A stretch of DNA of 40,167 nt from Chara braunii (lineage: Eukaryota; Streptophyta; Charophyceae; Charales; Characeae): positions 1,636,971 to 1,677,137 of the forward strand of contig BFEA01000228.1 in assembly GCA_003427395.1 (NCBI GenBank). The letters are read 5' to 3'. The notes beneath the pieces were generated by a model. It searched no databases. It was not told the origin of the DNA and saw only the letters and a program-made list of their open reading frames with translations. Made by a program: the position numbers and the translations under genes. Of this stretch, positions 31,051 to 40,167 are shown one piece after another (position 1 is the stretch's first letter; the number at the start of each line of letters is the position of its first letter).

Positions 31051-31128
31051 AAAAGGGGAGCTAAAAGTCAGCACCACTAACACTGGCGGGGGTGTTAAAA
31101 AAAAAAAAAAAAAAAGGGGAGCTAAAAG
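31051..31128 (+). mobile_element. Short poly(A)-tailed retro-insertion with 17-bp target-site duplication
   Basis: AAAAGGGGAGCTAAAAG at 31051-31067 is repeated exactly at 31112-31128, bracketing about 29 bp plus a poly(A) run. The opposite arm (around 29600) has one uninterrupted GGGGGAGCTAAAG. A duplicated site starting AAAA and an A tail are the signature of target-primed reverse transcription by a LINE-type machinery. Confidence 0.85.
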
Positions 31129-31261
31129 AAGAGATCAAAAGAGTGGTTCCAGCGTGCTCTTCATGTTTGTCCTGTGTAATTTAATTGTTTGTTTTAGAAA
31201 GTGTGCTCTTCTAGTTGATAGATATGTGACAATACATATAAAGAATATACGTTGGCACGAC

Positions 31262-31908
31262 ACCAGTTACCTGAAGCATCTTCAGTGAGAAGGCGATGCA
31301 GTGAGTTACGAATTATGAGTTGGGGACCCGGTCGAAGATCAACAGCAAATGGCCTAACTGAAGGTGTTGGCAGGAGGGGGACCAGAGTGAGGGGGTGTTG
31401 GTGAAAGGGGTGCAGCATGAGAGTCGACGGGTGTGCTGGTAAGAGGCGGGCAGTATGAATTCCAATGGCTAGACTGCCGTCTCCACGAGGACACTTCTGC
31501 CCTCGTCATTGGACAGAAATGGGTGCTGACCCTCTTGTTTCCCTCTGTTCCTCACCCCCCTCGACCTCCTTATACCTCAGCTCCTCTTGTTTCTCTACCA
31601 CAGCTATTGCTACTCCGTCCTCTTGTTTCTCTACCACAGCTATTGCTACTCCGTGCTCTTGTTTCTCTACCACAGCTATTGCTACTCCGTCCCATCCTCC
31701 ATCAGCCAATCCTTGTCACACTGCACTCCTCTTACCAACACCCATTGACTCTCATGTTGCACCTATTTTATCAACATCCTCTCACTCTGTACCTCTCTTG
31801 CCAACACCTTTGGTTAGGCGATTTGCTGTTGATCTTCTTCCGCGTCCTGAACTCATAATTCGTACCTCACTGCATCGCCTTCGCACTGCAGCTGCTTCAG
31901 CTATATTT
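31262..31908. repeat. Second inverted duplication, ~180-bp arms
   Basis: The reverse complement of 31262-31443 aligns with 31716-31908 (GACTCTCATG, CCAACACCT, TTTGCTGTTGATCTTC, AACTCATAATTCGTA, TCACTGCATCGCCTTC). The spacer of about 270 bp holds a 36-bp tandem repeat. In the left arm the complement ends GCTTCAG|GTAACTGG, which resembles a 5' splice site and suggests that an exon was duplicated. Confidence 0.85.
31584..31691. repeat. 36-bp tandem repeat, three copies
   Basis: Units at 31584, 31620 and 31656 start CTCTTGTTTCTCTACCACAG and differ at one base (GTC/GTG). In frame 31465-32205 they give three repeats of CFSTTAIATP, but there is no evidence that this ORF is translated. Confidence 0.95.
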
Positions 31909-32622
31909 AGTGTCATGTCAAGGCTGATATTCAAGTTGAGCAAAGCGTCGTGGGTACATCTTTTGCAATGGCTTTACAACAATGTCTACAATACAGATAT
32001 GACAATAAACATTCGAGAACGCGCATGCCTTATTCAGAAATCCCAGCATAGCCCAACCTTGCGACCCATTTATCGACTACATATATGTGTCAATTGCTTG
32101 GTGACAACTCCTGATGTAAGCATTGTTGGTCTGCTGGTGCAAGGCTACTGCCATTGCTGCTGTAAGCACACTCACTGGGAGACAGTTTCGTGGTCGTCAA
32201 ACTGACTGCCCTCGTTGACAATGCTACTGGGCGGTGAGCAACAAACAAAAGGGACGACGGCAGGATCCTGAGCTGAGCTGTCGGTCCTAAAACCCTTCCA
32301 CCTTCTGCACTCACCTCCATTTCTTTGCATTGCAAAAATTGAAAGTAAAAAATATTTTGTTTCATCTCTTGTCAACAGTGAATCTGCAAGTAAGGCATAA
32401 TCAAAGGGCTTCCCTAATCCTTCCCACCCCTCTTGGGAGATTTCCTGTCGCTGGCATGCTAGGTTGTCCCTTATGAGCCCGTTGTTTATGTACTTGACAA
32501 CCATGCAATTTGGAATCACCATTCAGGTTACACCCACTCTAATACCCTACACGATCTTTACTATCTGCTCAAAGCTCACACATCTCCTCCAGCTCTTCAC
32601 AACATTCATGTAGTCATGTTGT

Positions 32623-32653
<31 letters not shown>

Positions 32654-33486
32654 CATTCTTGTAGTCATGACACCAAGTGACATTGTTATTCCCTCAAGCG
32701 CTTGGTAGTCGCTTACACTCATCCAACAATATCGCACGAGCAATGAATGACCTCCTCACAAACCATTGGCTAGTACAACAACTACTTTGTTGCATCTCAA
32801 CACTACTTCGAAAGGGGTGATCTCTACTCTTGGCAAGAAAAGCACTGAGGTCAATCAACAGGTTGGTGCTCGAAGTGTTGATGAAGTGGCGCTTGATCAA
32901 ACCATTGGCCAGTACAACAGCTACTTTGTTAACTGGCGATAGCATTGCCTATCTATGTGTTATACTAGCGAGAGCATTGTCCGACTGACAAAAGCATTGC
33001 TGGCGTGTCATCAGGGAGAGAGAACCGATGTGGTTGTCGAGAACATGCTGACGAGGACGACAATAATACTGGGATGATGTGTCCCATTGAGCCCCGACAT
33101 GAGACTACATGTCTTAACTTTTGGTTGACACTAATCTGGACTTACGTCGTTGATGTATTGATTGATGCCGACGTGGACTTACCTGTGCTGTTTCCTGATG
33201 TTGTCTAGCCTGTGGACTGACTATTGATGATTCTTGATCGAAAGGCCAAAAGGAATCCACACACATTAGTAGTTAGCATCACAAGCAGCAAAGCACACTA
33301 TTTTTACTGTATTTTATGTATTTACTTTTTGTTATTCCGAATTTTCGACGAGACCACGGGACAGATAATTGCATAGCCTGATTGTGCGGTAACTCCAAGG
33401 ATAGAATCCAATGTATGTGGAACAAGTTGCGGTTGTCTGGTCTGACAAAGTTCATCCCCTTGTTTTTCCATCTGGTCTCAGTGGCC
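31909..33486. other. No gene recognised; diverged direct repeats
   Basis: AAACCATTGG..AGTACAAC..CTACTTTGTT occurs at about 32760-32791 and 32899-32930. The ORF ending at 32205 has a Cys-rich end (CHCCCKHTHW) without an assignable family. Nothing else is supported. Confidence 0.45.
32603..32669 (+). mobile_element. Poly(A) insertion with 16-bp target-site duplication
   Basis: CATTCATGTAGTCATG (32603-32618), then TTGTAGT and 28 A, then CATTCTTGTAGTCATG (32654-32669). One mismatch between the repeats. The insert is almost all tail. Confidence 0.75.
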
Positions 33487-33795
33487 ATGTACGCAGATGA
33501 GGAACTGCGTACACGTGGGCAAGTGAATGCCCGCAAGGACCAGGAGAAGCTGAAATTTTAGCAGGTCCTCACAAAAATCCATGAGGCTGGCCCAAAAGCG
33601 GAAAATCATATCCGGAGTCAGTTCGACCTGCGCAGTTTCGAAGAGTGGTTGGACCAGGCTGAGACGGGAGTTGACCTCCTCCGTGTACTAGGAGAAATGA
33701 ACGTGGTTTAGCCAGGGCCCATCACAGTCTCAAATCTCGATCAATTTTCCGCCGAAATGCTGGCCCGAAAGACGAAACCCCAAGAGGAGAAGTGA
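33487..33795 (+). pseudogene. Interrupted reading frame upstream of the chromovirus gag
   Basis: From ATG 33487 a charged, helical-looking frame continues to 33795 with stops only at about 33559 and 33709. Composition (Glu, Lys, Gln, Leu) resembles the N-terminal part of a retrotransposon gag, and it lies just upstream of recognisable gag sequence. I see no specific motif. Confidence 0.35.
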
Positions 33796-33908
33796 AGAGG
33801 GAAAAAGTGAAAATGAAACTCCTATTCACTTTTATAGGAAAAGAAAGAGAAAACTTGTTGATGTGCATAGCCTAAGTCCAAACGTACTGCTCTACGACTC
33901 CGGAAAAC

Positions 33909-34763
33909 GATGATAGGCAGGTGGTGTTCACAACCTCATGTCTTGGCGAAGGCGCTAAGGGATGGGTACTGTCGGAAGCGAACGCCACCGGATTTGAGTT
34001 TATTGGGGATTGGACGAAGACTCTTAATTCGAAGGAGTGTATGAAAAAGATCAAAGAAAGATTCCTATATAGGACCACAACAGACAAGGTGTCTGACCAG
34101 CTTACCGTCATCAACCATCGATAGTGGACATCTGTTGATGGTCTCTTTCGTCAAGTGGATCGTATGATGTAGGTACCAGGATTGAACATCCATGATGATC
34201 AAGTCCTCTACATCTACTCACGAGCTTTACCTGAACCTATCCGTGGATAACTGATTGCCAAGTCGAAAGCGAGTAAGCATACGTATAGGCAATTCCAAGA
34301 TCTCGCTCTGCAGCGAGAACAAATAACGTCGCAGGTGAAGAACACCTACGCTGGGGTTACCAACACAGGGCAAGGGAGTGGACCAGGGAAACGGATCCTA
34401 TGGAGGTAGAAACGATAAGACCACACCCTTATCGTTTTTGACGATGAGACCATAGAAAGGTGGCCCCTCGAAGGAAGCGAGGGAAACGTAAGTGCGGGCG
34501 GGGAATTGGAAAAGGGGGACACCGTCGCAATTGTGAGCAAAGGTGGCAGCCATAACATAAATGAAAATAGATATAGGAGGAGACCGTGTTCCTTTCCAGC
34601 TCATCCTGGTATAGGTGTTGGGAGATCATGTGAGAAAACTAGCATCTCCCAAGACACATGGCAGGAGAGGATGGATAATCATCAATGCCCGAAGTGCGGC
34701 ACTGCAGGGCATATTATAGCATGGTGCCCTCTTATTAGAAACCAGAAAAAGAGCAGCCAATAA
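33909..34763 (+). pseudogene. Chromovirus gag with CCHC zinc knuckle
   Basis: The first part (33909-34350) resembles the retrotransposon gag capsid region (GAKGWVLSEANATGFEF, a Trp-rich helical region, ALPEPIRG, FQDLALQREQ), with stops near 34121, 34171 and 34247. After a frameshift comes a basic linker and the knuckle CPKCGTAGHIIAWC (34686-34727), a perfect C-x2-C-x4-H-x4-C. It would package element RNA. Confidence 0.75.
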
Positions 34764-34980
34764 AAGTACCATCTGCTCCTACAGAGCCGAAGGGTGCAAA
34801 CGTAGATCCGACACCGAAAACCCCTTTCCACCTTTCAGTTCCTATGGCAGAGGATGCCTTTTCCTTGACCCCTCACTCAGATCGCCCTGGACCTGTGATG
34901 TGTAAAGTTCCTCTGAGTGCGACCCTTGATGAGCTTGGCACTGAACTTATTAACCTATGAAGCTCATGGGCTAAGAAGGC

Positions 34981-35340
34981 AAAGTCTAAGGGCGAGTTAA
35001 TGCTTGCAGACATAGAGATTACAAGGACACGGGTAGATGTTCTGTTAGACCCGGGCTCGCCTTGATCCTACATATCAGAAGGCACTGTAAAGAATGCACT
35101 TGGTATGCGAGTGAAAAATCTAACAAAACTTATTTTTCTCTATGTTGGCATATTAAAGTACCATCGTCGTTTCCCAGGGTGTGAAAAACACAAAGTATAA
35201 AGTGTTACTTCATGACACAAAAAGGTAAGTGTATCTTGCATGAAGTAACATTCTCAATTGAAAAAAATATGCCGTTTGATTTTATATTGGGAATAAATTG
35301 GCTTGAGGAATCAGACCCTGAGATTAACATAAAGAGAAAA
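34981..35340 (+). pseudogene. Chromovirus aspartic protease
   Basis: VDVLLDPGSP followed by a stop and SYISEGTV (35030-35085) is the active-site region of a retropepsin-like protease, with Pro where Ser or Thr is usual. FDFILGINWLEESDPEIN (~35275-35330) matches the conserved second half (ILG..WL). Stops and a frameshift lie between the two. Confidence 0.75.
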
Positions 35341-35451
35341 CTTTAAAAACTAAGAATAAAAATAACGAATTGAAATTGTATCACAAATCAGGTTTGAACT
35401 CTACATTGTCTTCCTGTTGTATGAGTTTTCCTGCATTTCGATCGACTGGTT

Positions 35452-36440
35452 GTGAATAAGAAGTTGGGGCAAGAGGTGATGATCGTTTTAGTCAAGACTG
35501 TTGGTGAATGTTCCTTCTCCTACCCTCCTTTTATTGAACATTTACTTGACGAATACAAGGACCTGCACAATGAACCAACGGGGGTAACTGAAAGGAAGAT
35601 AAAGCATACCATTGAGATTGTTCCCAGAAGCAAGATTCCCAAAGGACCAATCTACCGTATGTCCCCGAAAAAACTTAATGAGTTAAAAAAGCAACTACAG
35701 GAACTAACTGACAAGGGATGGATCATACCTAACTCGTCTCCTTGTGGGGCTCCTGTTTTATTTGTTTCCAGAAAGGAAGGAAAACTACGACAATCTGCAT
35801 TGACATTTGAGGGTTGAATCAACTTGAATGCGGTAATTGTTAAGAATGCCGAACCCCTCCCTCGAATTGACGACCTCTTAGACCAATTGTAAGGATGCAG
35901 GTACTTCAATAAAATTTATTTGAAGTCTGGCTATCACCAGATTGAGGTAGACCTTGAAGATCAACACATGATGACTTTTAGAACAAGGTATGATCACTAT
36001 GAGTTCGTAGGGATGCCATTTGGGTTTACTAACGCACTTGCTACCTTCCAAAGGTCAATAAATGAGTCATTCAGAGAATAATTCGATTAATTCGTTAGTA
36101 GTATACCTTGGCGACATCCTGATCTTCAACAAAACACTGAAAGACCATGAAAAAAAATTGCGTTTGATCCTACAAAAACTGAGAGAAGGGAACTTCAAAC
36201 TGAATCCTAAGAAGTCTAAATTCGCAAACTCTGAAGTTTTGTACCTAGGACATGTTGTGAATGAAGATGGGTTGAGATCAAAAGAAAATAAGATTGCTGC
36301 TGTAAGAGATTGGCCTAAGCGAAAAACTCTAACTGACTTGTGTTCCTTTCTGGGACTGACTAGCTACTGTAGGAAGTTTGTTAGGAATTTGTCTTCCATA
36401 GCTACCCTAATTATGAAGAAAGAAACCATTTGGCTTTAAA
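35452..36440 (+). pseudogene. Chromovirus reverse transcriptase, active-site mutant
   Basis: Open from 35452 to 35817 (IPKGPIYRMSPKKLNELKKQL, GWIIPNSSPCGAPVLFV), then frameshifts around 35790-35830. LPRIDDLLDQL, FNKIYLKSGYHQI (usual Asp replaced by Tyr in KIYLKSGY) and FVGMPFGFTNALATFQ follow. The next ORF (36062-36439) contains VVYLGDILIF, where the YxDD box has Gly for its first Asp (GGC at 36110-36112), then the thumb region (LNPKKSKF, YLGHVVNEDGL). Loss of both acidic residues means no polymerase activity. Confidence 0.9.
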
Positions 36441-36935
36441 ATAAGGACTGTGAGTCCGCATTTAGAAAATTAAAATATGCGCTTACCCACTACCCTGTTC
36501 TGAAAATTGCAGACTCATCCTTACCTTTTATTGTGACCACTGACACAAGTCAGTACGAGATTGGAGTTGTACTGCAACAAAATGATGGAAAGGGTTATCG
36601 ACCAATTGAGTTGATGCCATGTCGACTATCTTCATACTAGGTAGCAAAACTCAACCTATGAAGATAATTGTTTGCATTATTGCAAGCTCTACTGACCTCG
36701 AAGCATTACCTCTTCGGTAGACACTTCAAAATTTATTTACACCACGAGACTTTGAACTGGCTTAAGATGCAACCTTGTCTTACTGACAAGCTTGCCAGAT
36801 GGTCGATATCATTGATACTTACGATTTTGAGTTGAAAAACATAAAGGGTAAGTACAATGTGGTAGTTGACGCTCTCTCATGCAAAAGTGACTTCTTTGGA
36901 ACAATTGTCACCGACTTACAAATTTAAAATGACAT
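36441..36935 (+). pseudogene. Chromovirus RNase H
   Basis: PFIVTTDTSQYEIGVVLQQ (36525-36580) carries the first catalytic Asp and the Gly-Val-Val-Leu-Gln pattern of Ty3 RNase H. SKHYLFGRHFKIYLHHETLNWL (~36700-36765) is the following conserved block. Several stops. Confidence 0.8.
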
Positions 36936-37104
36936 GAAGGATAAAATTCAAGAAGGATATGCCACTGACCCAATCTGACAATCTGTTATAGATAATATAA
37001 AATCTAATCCTGAGCGTTTTCCTCACTACTGAATGGCAAGCGAAATACTTTTCTTCATTGATAGAAATGAACAGAAAATTTGTGTTCCCCATAATGAACC
37101 TACA

Positions 37105-38138
37105 AAGAGTCTAACTTTTTGTGAGTGCCATGACACAGAGGGACACTTTGGGTTTAAAAAGGTTTTTGCTAATGTTCAAAAACACTTTGTTTGACGAGGA
37201 ATGAAGAATGACACACTAACGTACGTAAAAACTTGCCTTGTGTGCCAGCGTAACAAGCCATCCCACGAGAGTCCCTTGGGACAATCGAGGACCACTACCA
37301 ATTATGAAAGACCAGGTGAATCAATTTCCATCGACTTCATGAGCCTAATAAAGAGTCGGAAAGGAAATAGTCAGGTAATGGTAATCGTGGATCGATTATC
37401 TAAGTACACGATGTTTATACCCTTGGTCCCTTGCCAACTGAAGCAAGAACATACCTTGTCATTCAAAAGTTTCAAATGCGACGAGTTTCTGAGTATGGAT
37501 TCCATACAACCATTGTGTTTGATAGAGATGTGAGATTCACTGGGGAGCAATGACAAAAATTGATGAAAGTCTATGGCAGCAGGTTGCCTATGTCATCAGG
37601 ACGACATCCTGAGACCAATGGACAAATGAACAAGTTGTGCCAACAACTCCTAGGTATGTATGTGCGTCCTGGCTGAGTTGACTGGGATGAGAATCTACCC
37701 AAGATTGCAAGTGCATACAACAACAATGTACATACTTCTACAGAGCGAACACCCAATGCACTCAACAAAGGTTGGCAACCTCCGAGACCGATCGACTCTC
37801 TAACGAGAGATCAAATCCAAAGGCTGCCCCGAAGAACCCGATAATTTGCAGTTCTATATGAGCAAGACATTGACAAGGTGAAAGAGAACATAAGAAAAGC
37901 CCAACAACAAATGATTAAACAAGCAAGTGGGCACTGGAGACCTGCACAGTTCAAAGAGGGAGACATGGTATGGGTTAAATCCAATGAATTCTCACTTGAA
38001 GAAAATGTCTCGCAGAAGCTGCTACCTGTCTATTACGGACCCTGGGAAATTCTCAAAGTGATAGGCGATACCGGTGGACCTTCCTACCGAATTGATATAC
38101 CCTCTCATCTAAGGGCTTACCTAGTCTTCCATGCCTAA
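37105..38138 (+). pseudogene. Chromovirus integrase
   Basis: N-terminal HHCC finger: H at about 37129 and 37144, then CLVCQRNK (37237-37260). Catalytic core: SISIDFMS (first Asp), VMVIVDRLSKY, a second Asp in VFDRDVRF (frameshifted, about 37515), and a third acidic site in HPETNGQ (~37603-37625). The C-terminal part from 37878 is open to 38138 (FKEGDMVWVKS, YYGPWEILKVIG, FHAMPKLLPY), the SH3-like DNA-binding region. Stops and frameshifts occur between 37530 and 37850. Confidence 0.88.
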
Positions 38139-38199
38139 GTTGCTACCCTACACTGAAGGACATGAATTTCCAAGTAGACTGTCTTCATTTCCTCCTTCA

Positions 38200-38397
38200 A
38201 TAAAGGGCGGGTATCCGGTAGAGAGGATAATTGAACACGGGTTCTTCTCCACAAGTGGTAGAGGAAGACCTCAGAGGCAATACAAGGTAAAGTTTTCTAA
38301 CCAACCGCTGTCTGAAGCTCACTGATTTAGTAGAAGAGAACGCTTACCAACCGCTCCTGATATCATCTCTGCAAATGAGAGAGGTTTAAGAATTTAA
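38200..38397 (+). pseudogene. Chromodomain at the integrase C-terminus
   Basis: YPVERIIEHGF, a Gly/Arg-rich insert, RQYKVKFSNQPLSEAH, then TGA at 38323-38325 where family members usually have Trp, then FSRRERLPTAPDIISANE. This fits the chromodomain pattern (E-x-I...Y-x-V-K-F/W...W...L) of chromoviruses, which directs integration to marked chromatin. The aromatic Trp codon is lost, probably TGG to TGA. Confidence 0.75.
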
Positions 38398-40167
38398 GTC
38401 TGAAAAAAGGCTGAAATGGAATTTCTGCCGTTGAACTCGAAATTAGGCAGGAGGAAATGCTACAACCCGTATGCAAAATTGAGCCGCTGGGCTCCGATTG
38501 TGCCCTTAGTACCCCAAAAACAAGTGCAAATGGGCAGGCCTGCAAAAACAAGGTCAAACAGGCCCTAGAAAGAAGCCCAGACCGACAGTTGATTGAAATG
38601 TCAACAGTCAACTCATGGACCTAGGCCCAGATCTGAGAAGTCAAAGTCAACACATAAGATTTTTTGGCCGTCGATCTGGAATGATCTAACAGTGGTCTGC
38701 AGGTTCCGGAAGATTCAGGCCTCAAGGAGTCCAGACTGAAACTGTGACAAGTTGCATCTGAGCCGTCGACATTCGGACGATCCGGGGGCTCACATGCGCA
38801 GAAGCTGACCCCGGAAAACGCAAGTCAACGCTACATAGAGTTGACCTCGCCACTGCTTGGGCATTCAATCTTGCGAGTTGCTTGTGGCTTCGATGCTGCA
38901 CGTTGTCAGGCGGCCACAAGTAGTGCGCCGCCTGAAAACGGCAGTTTAGGGGTTTAGGCTCAGGGTTAAGTCCGCGTTTTGACAGTGCTTTGGGATGACC
39001 AGGCAGCAAGAATTATGAGAACTCAGGGTACCCCTGATTCTGGACGCACTAGATTTTAAGAGTAATCCCCAAAGACAGCAAGATGGATGGGTGCACTAAG
39101 CACGATTAGAAACCGTCATTTCCGGTCGCTCAGGGGACTGGGACCGTTTTGGCCTGCCGCGGAGGGGGATCGCGGAAACAGACCTCGCCGCGGCATTTTG
39201 ACGGCATACAACCGGGGCCGAAATGTGGCCTCGGATTTTTGTCTATTCTAATATCATAATTAAAAATAAAAGGAAAAGATTAAGACCCGAAGAGGAGCGG
39301 AGAAAAACGCAATATTCCTTATTTTCTTCATTTTTCACTACGTTTAATCTTAGGGNAAATTCCCTTGTTATTTTATGTTTTCGGTAATGAAATTAAAAAC
39401 ATAGAAAAATATTAAAAATGGTAAAAGGAAAAAGAAACAAAACGAAATCGGTTATTTATAAAAATTTTCTTGGAATTTAATTTTGGCAAACTTACGATTA
39501 ATTTGATATTTCCAACGATAAAATTAAGAAAAGGGAAGAATGATGAAAATTGATGAAAGGAACGGGAACGCATGATTATCAGGAGGGAGGCCTAATTTCG
39601 CCCCGATTACCCCGACGTTAGTTTTGACCCCAGATTGGATATTTTCCCTGGGTTTTGTCATTTTTTTTACTACCCCTGACGGCTGAGATTTCCTGAGTTG
39701 CTTCCCCTGGTTTGCTTGATCACTAACACTGACCACTGTTAAGACGTTCTGANTGCGGGTGACGCATGGACAGTCGCGTGCCTGACGTGCTTCGGGTGCG
39801 GTTGATACCTGTGTCACTACGGTGACGTATTTTCAGACTCCGGACAGCTGCGCTGATTTATTCTGACAGATATTCCAGTTTTGGGACCTCGGCGGAAAAT
39901 TGTTTTCAGGTCCGAAAAAGTTGCGGCACTGTATATCAGGCTCGGAACACTGGTTGGAAACAGGAACGGTACGCTGGTTCGGATCAATACAGCTATTGGT
40001 TTGGGATCGATATGCTGCTGGGACCACCGTTTCGGTGCGGTAATGGGGCTGCTCTGCGACGATCACGGCGCCGGCTGCGGTAGTGTGGGCTATTATTTTA
40101 ATGCTGCGACTTACTGGTTCGGTAGTATTGCCTCGGTGAGGCTATTGGTTCGAAAGTGGTACTGGTA
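38398..40167 (+). other. 3' flank of the chromovirus, possibly LTR; no gene
   Basis: A purine run (AGGCAGGAGGAAA, 38446-38458) followed by TG at 38459 could be the polypurine tract and LTR start. The downstream sequence is noncoding and mixes GC-rich (38740-39240, 39750-40167) and AT-rich (39240-39560) blocks, with single Ns at 39356 and 39753. The LTR cannot be confirmed without a second copy. Confidence 0.35.

Larger units (their letters stand above)
29484..31240. repeat. Large inverted duplication, ~720-bp arms, ~300-bp spacer
   Basis: The reverse complement of 29484-30218 aligns in order with 30522-31240. Landmarks: GGTTTCTGCATCC, TTCCTGACT..AGGTA, ACTGAATGCATGGTCTTTTG, CATGCCATTTGTC, GTGGGCATGCTCA, ACACGGGG, GGGGAGCTAAA and GTGCTCTTCATGTTTG. 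Divergence is moderate (about 15-20% by eye), with poly(A)-containing insertions in both arms. The plus arm carries the Cys-rich exons. It may be a foldback transposon or an inverted gene duplication. Confidence 0.85.
33900..38400 (+). mobile_element. Decayed Ty3/gypsy chromovirus-type retrotransposon
   Basis: Gag zinc knuckle, aspartic protease, reverse transcriptase, RNase H, integrase and a C-terminal chromodomain follow each other in Ty3/gypsy order on the plus strand. Many stops and several frameshifts interrupt it, and the RT active site is mutated, so it cannot act on its own. I could not find a matching pair of LTRs: the sequence after 38400 has no counterpart in 31-33.9 kb, so the 5' LTR is lost, outside the copy, or unrecognisable. 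Confidence 0.9.

Noticed and set aside
31465-32205. A 246-codon ORF as a real gene
   Set aside because: It is built from a 36-bp tandem repeat and one arm of an inverted duplication; its Cys-rich end is too short to assign, and splice signals are not clear.
1-40167. CRISPR arrays, tRNA or rRNA genes, bacterial operons
   Set aside because: The window is eukaryotic; tandem repeats here lack regular spacers, and I saw no tRNA cloverleaf or rRNA sequence by reading, though a covariance-model search was not possible.

Overview
This is a repeat-rich nuclear window from a green-lineage eukaryote. The evidence is one well-preserved nucleolar gene (NOC2), a chromodomain Ty3-type retrotransposon, plant-like U-rich intergenic and intron sequence, and a Penelope-like retroelement of the permuted N-terminal-endonuclease type, whose GIY-YIG lacks the CCHH finger as known green-lineage (Chlamys-type) elements do. 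A large-genome streptophyte alga such as Chara would fit, but that is inference. There are assembly gaps (28613-28979, plus single Ns at 12661, 15523, 39356 and 39753).

Layout. 1-5154: no confident gene, with a 30-bp tandem repeat, a ~95-bp-arm foldback (2978-3186) and a degenerate tandem array (4262-4620). 5155-6549: plus-strand relic of a zinc-knuckle/coiled-coil ORF whose relative is ORF1 of the Penelope-like element 13 kb away. 6550-10823: AT-rich, empty. 10824-13268: Russian-doll nesting. A 331-bp tandem repeat is split by a small TIR element (family 1), which is itself split by a second TIR element (family 2). 13269-15418: AT-rich with CGTACG palindromes. 15419-21956: a second family 2 copy with a 10-bp target-site duplication, split by a complete-length but decayed Penelope-like element (15926-21681, minus strand).

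That element has 587-bp direct pseudo-LTRs, a candidate hammerhead ribozyme in each, a zinc-knuckle/coiled-coil N-terminal part, GIY-YIG, a CxC motif and RT. From about 20539 to 16454 everything lies in one reading frame broken only by eleven stop codons; most could be single transitions from Gln, Arg or Trp codons.

23575-26853: NOC2, an intronless 1092-aa ORF, the only confident intact host gene. It makes the ribosomal large-subunit export/assembly factor and carries long acidic and poly-Lys tracts and a Gly/Arg-rich tail. It is followed by (GA)n/(CT)n microsatellites, short tandem duplications and a 35-bp minisatellite next to the gap. 29484-31908: two adjacent inverted duplications; the larger carries Cys-rich RING-like exons with good splice signals on the plus arm. 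Several poly(A) tracts here are flanked by short direct repeats, and two can be checked against the uninterrupted opposite arm. 33900-38400: a decayed Ty3/gypsy chromovirus (gag zinc knuckle, protease, RT with a mutated catalytic Asp, RNase H, integrase, chromodomain). 38398-40167: its 3' noncoding flank, possibly LTR.

The most interesting object is the Penelope-like element, because it combines permuted EN-RT order, a gag-like in-frame N-terminal extension with a separate relative elsewhere in the window, pseudo-LTRs and a hammerhead-like core.
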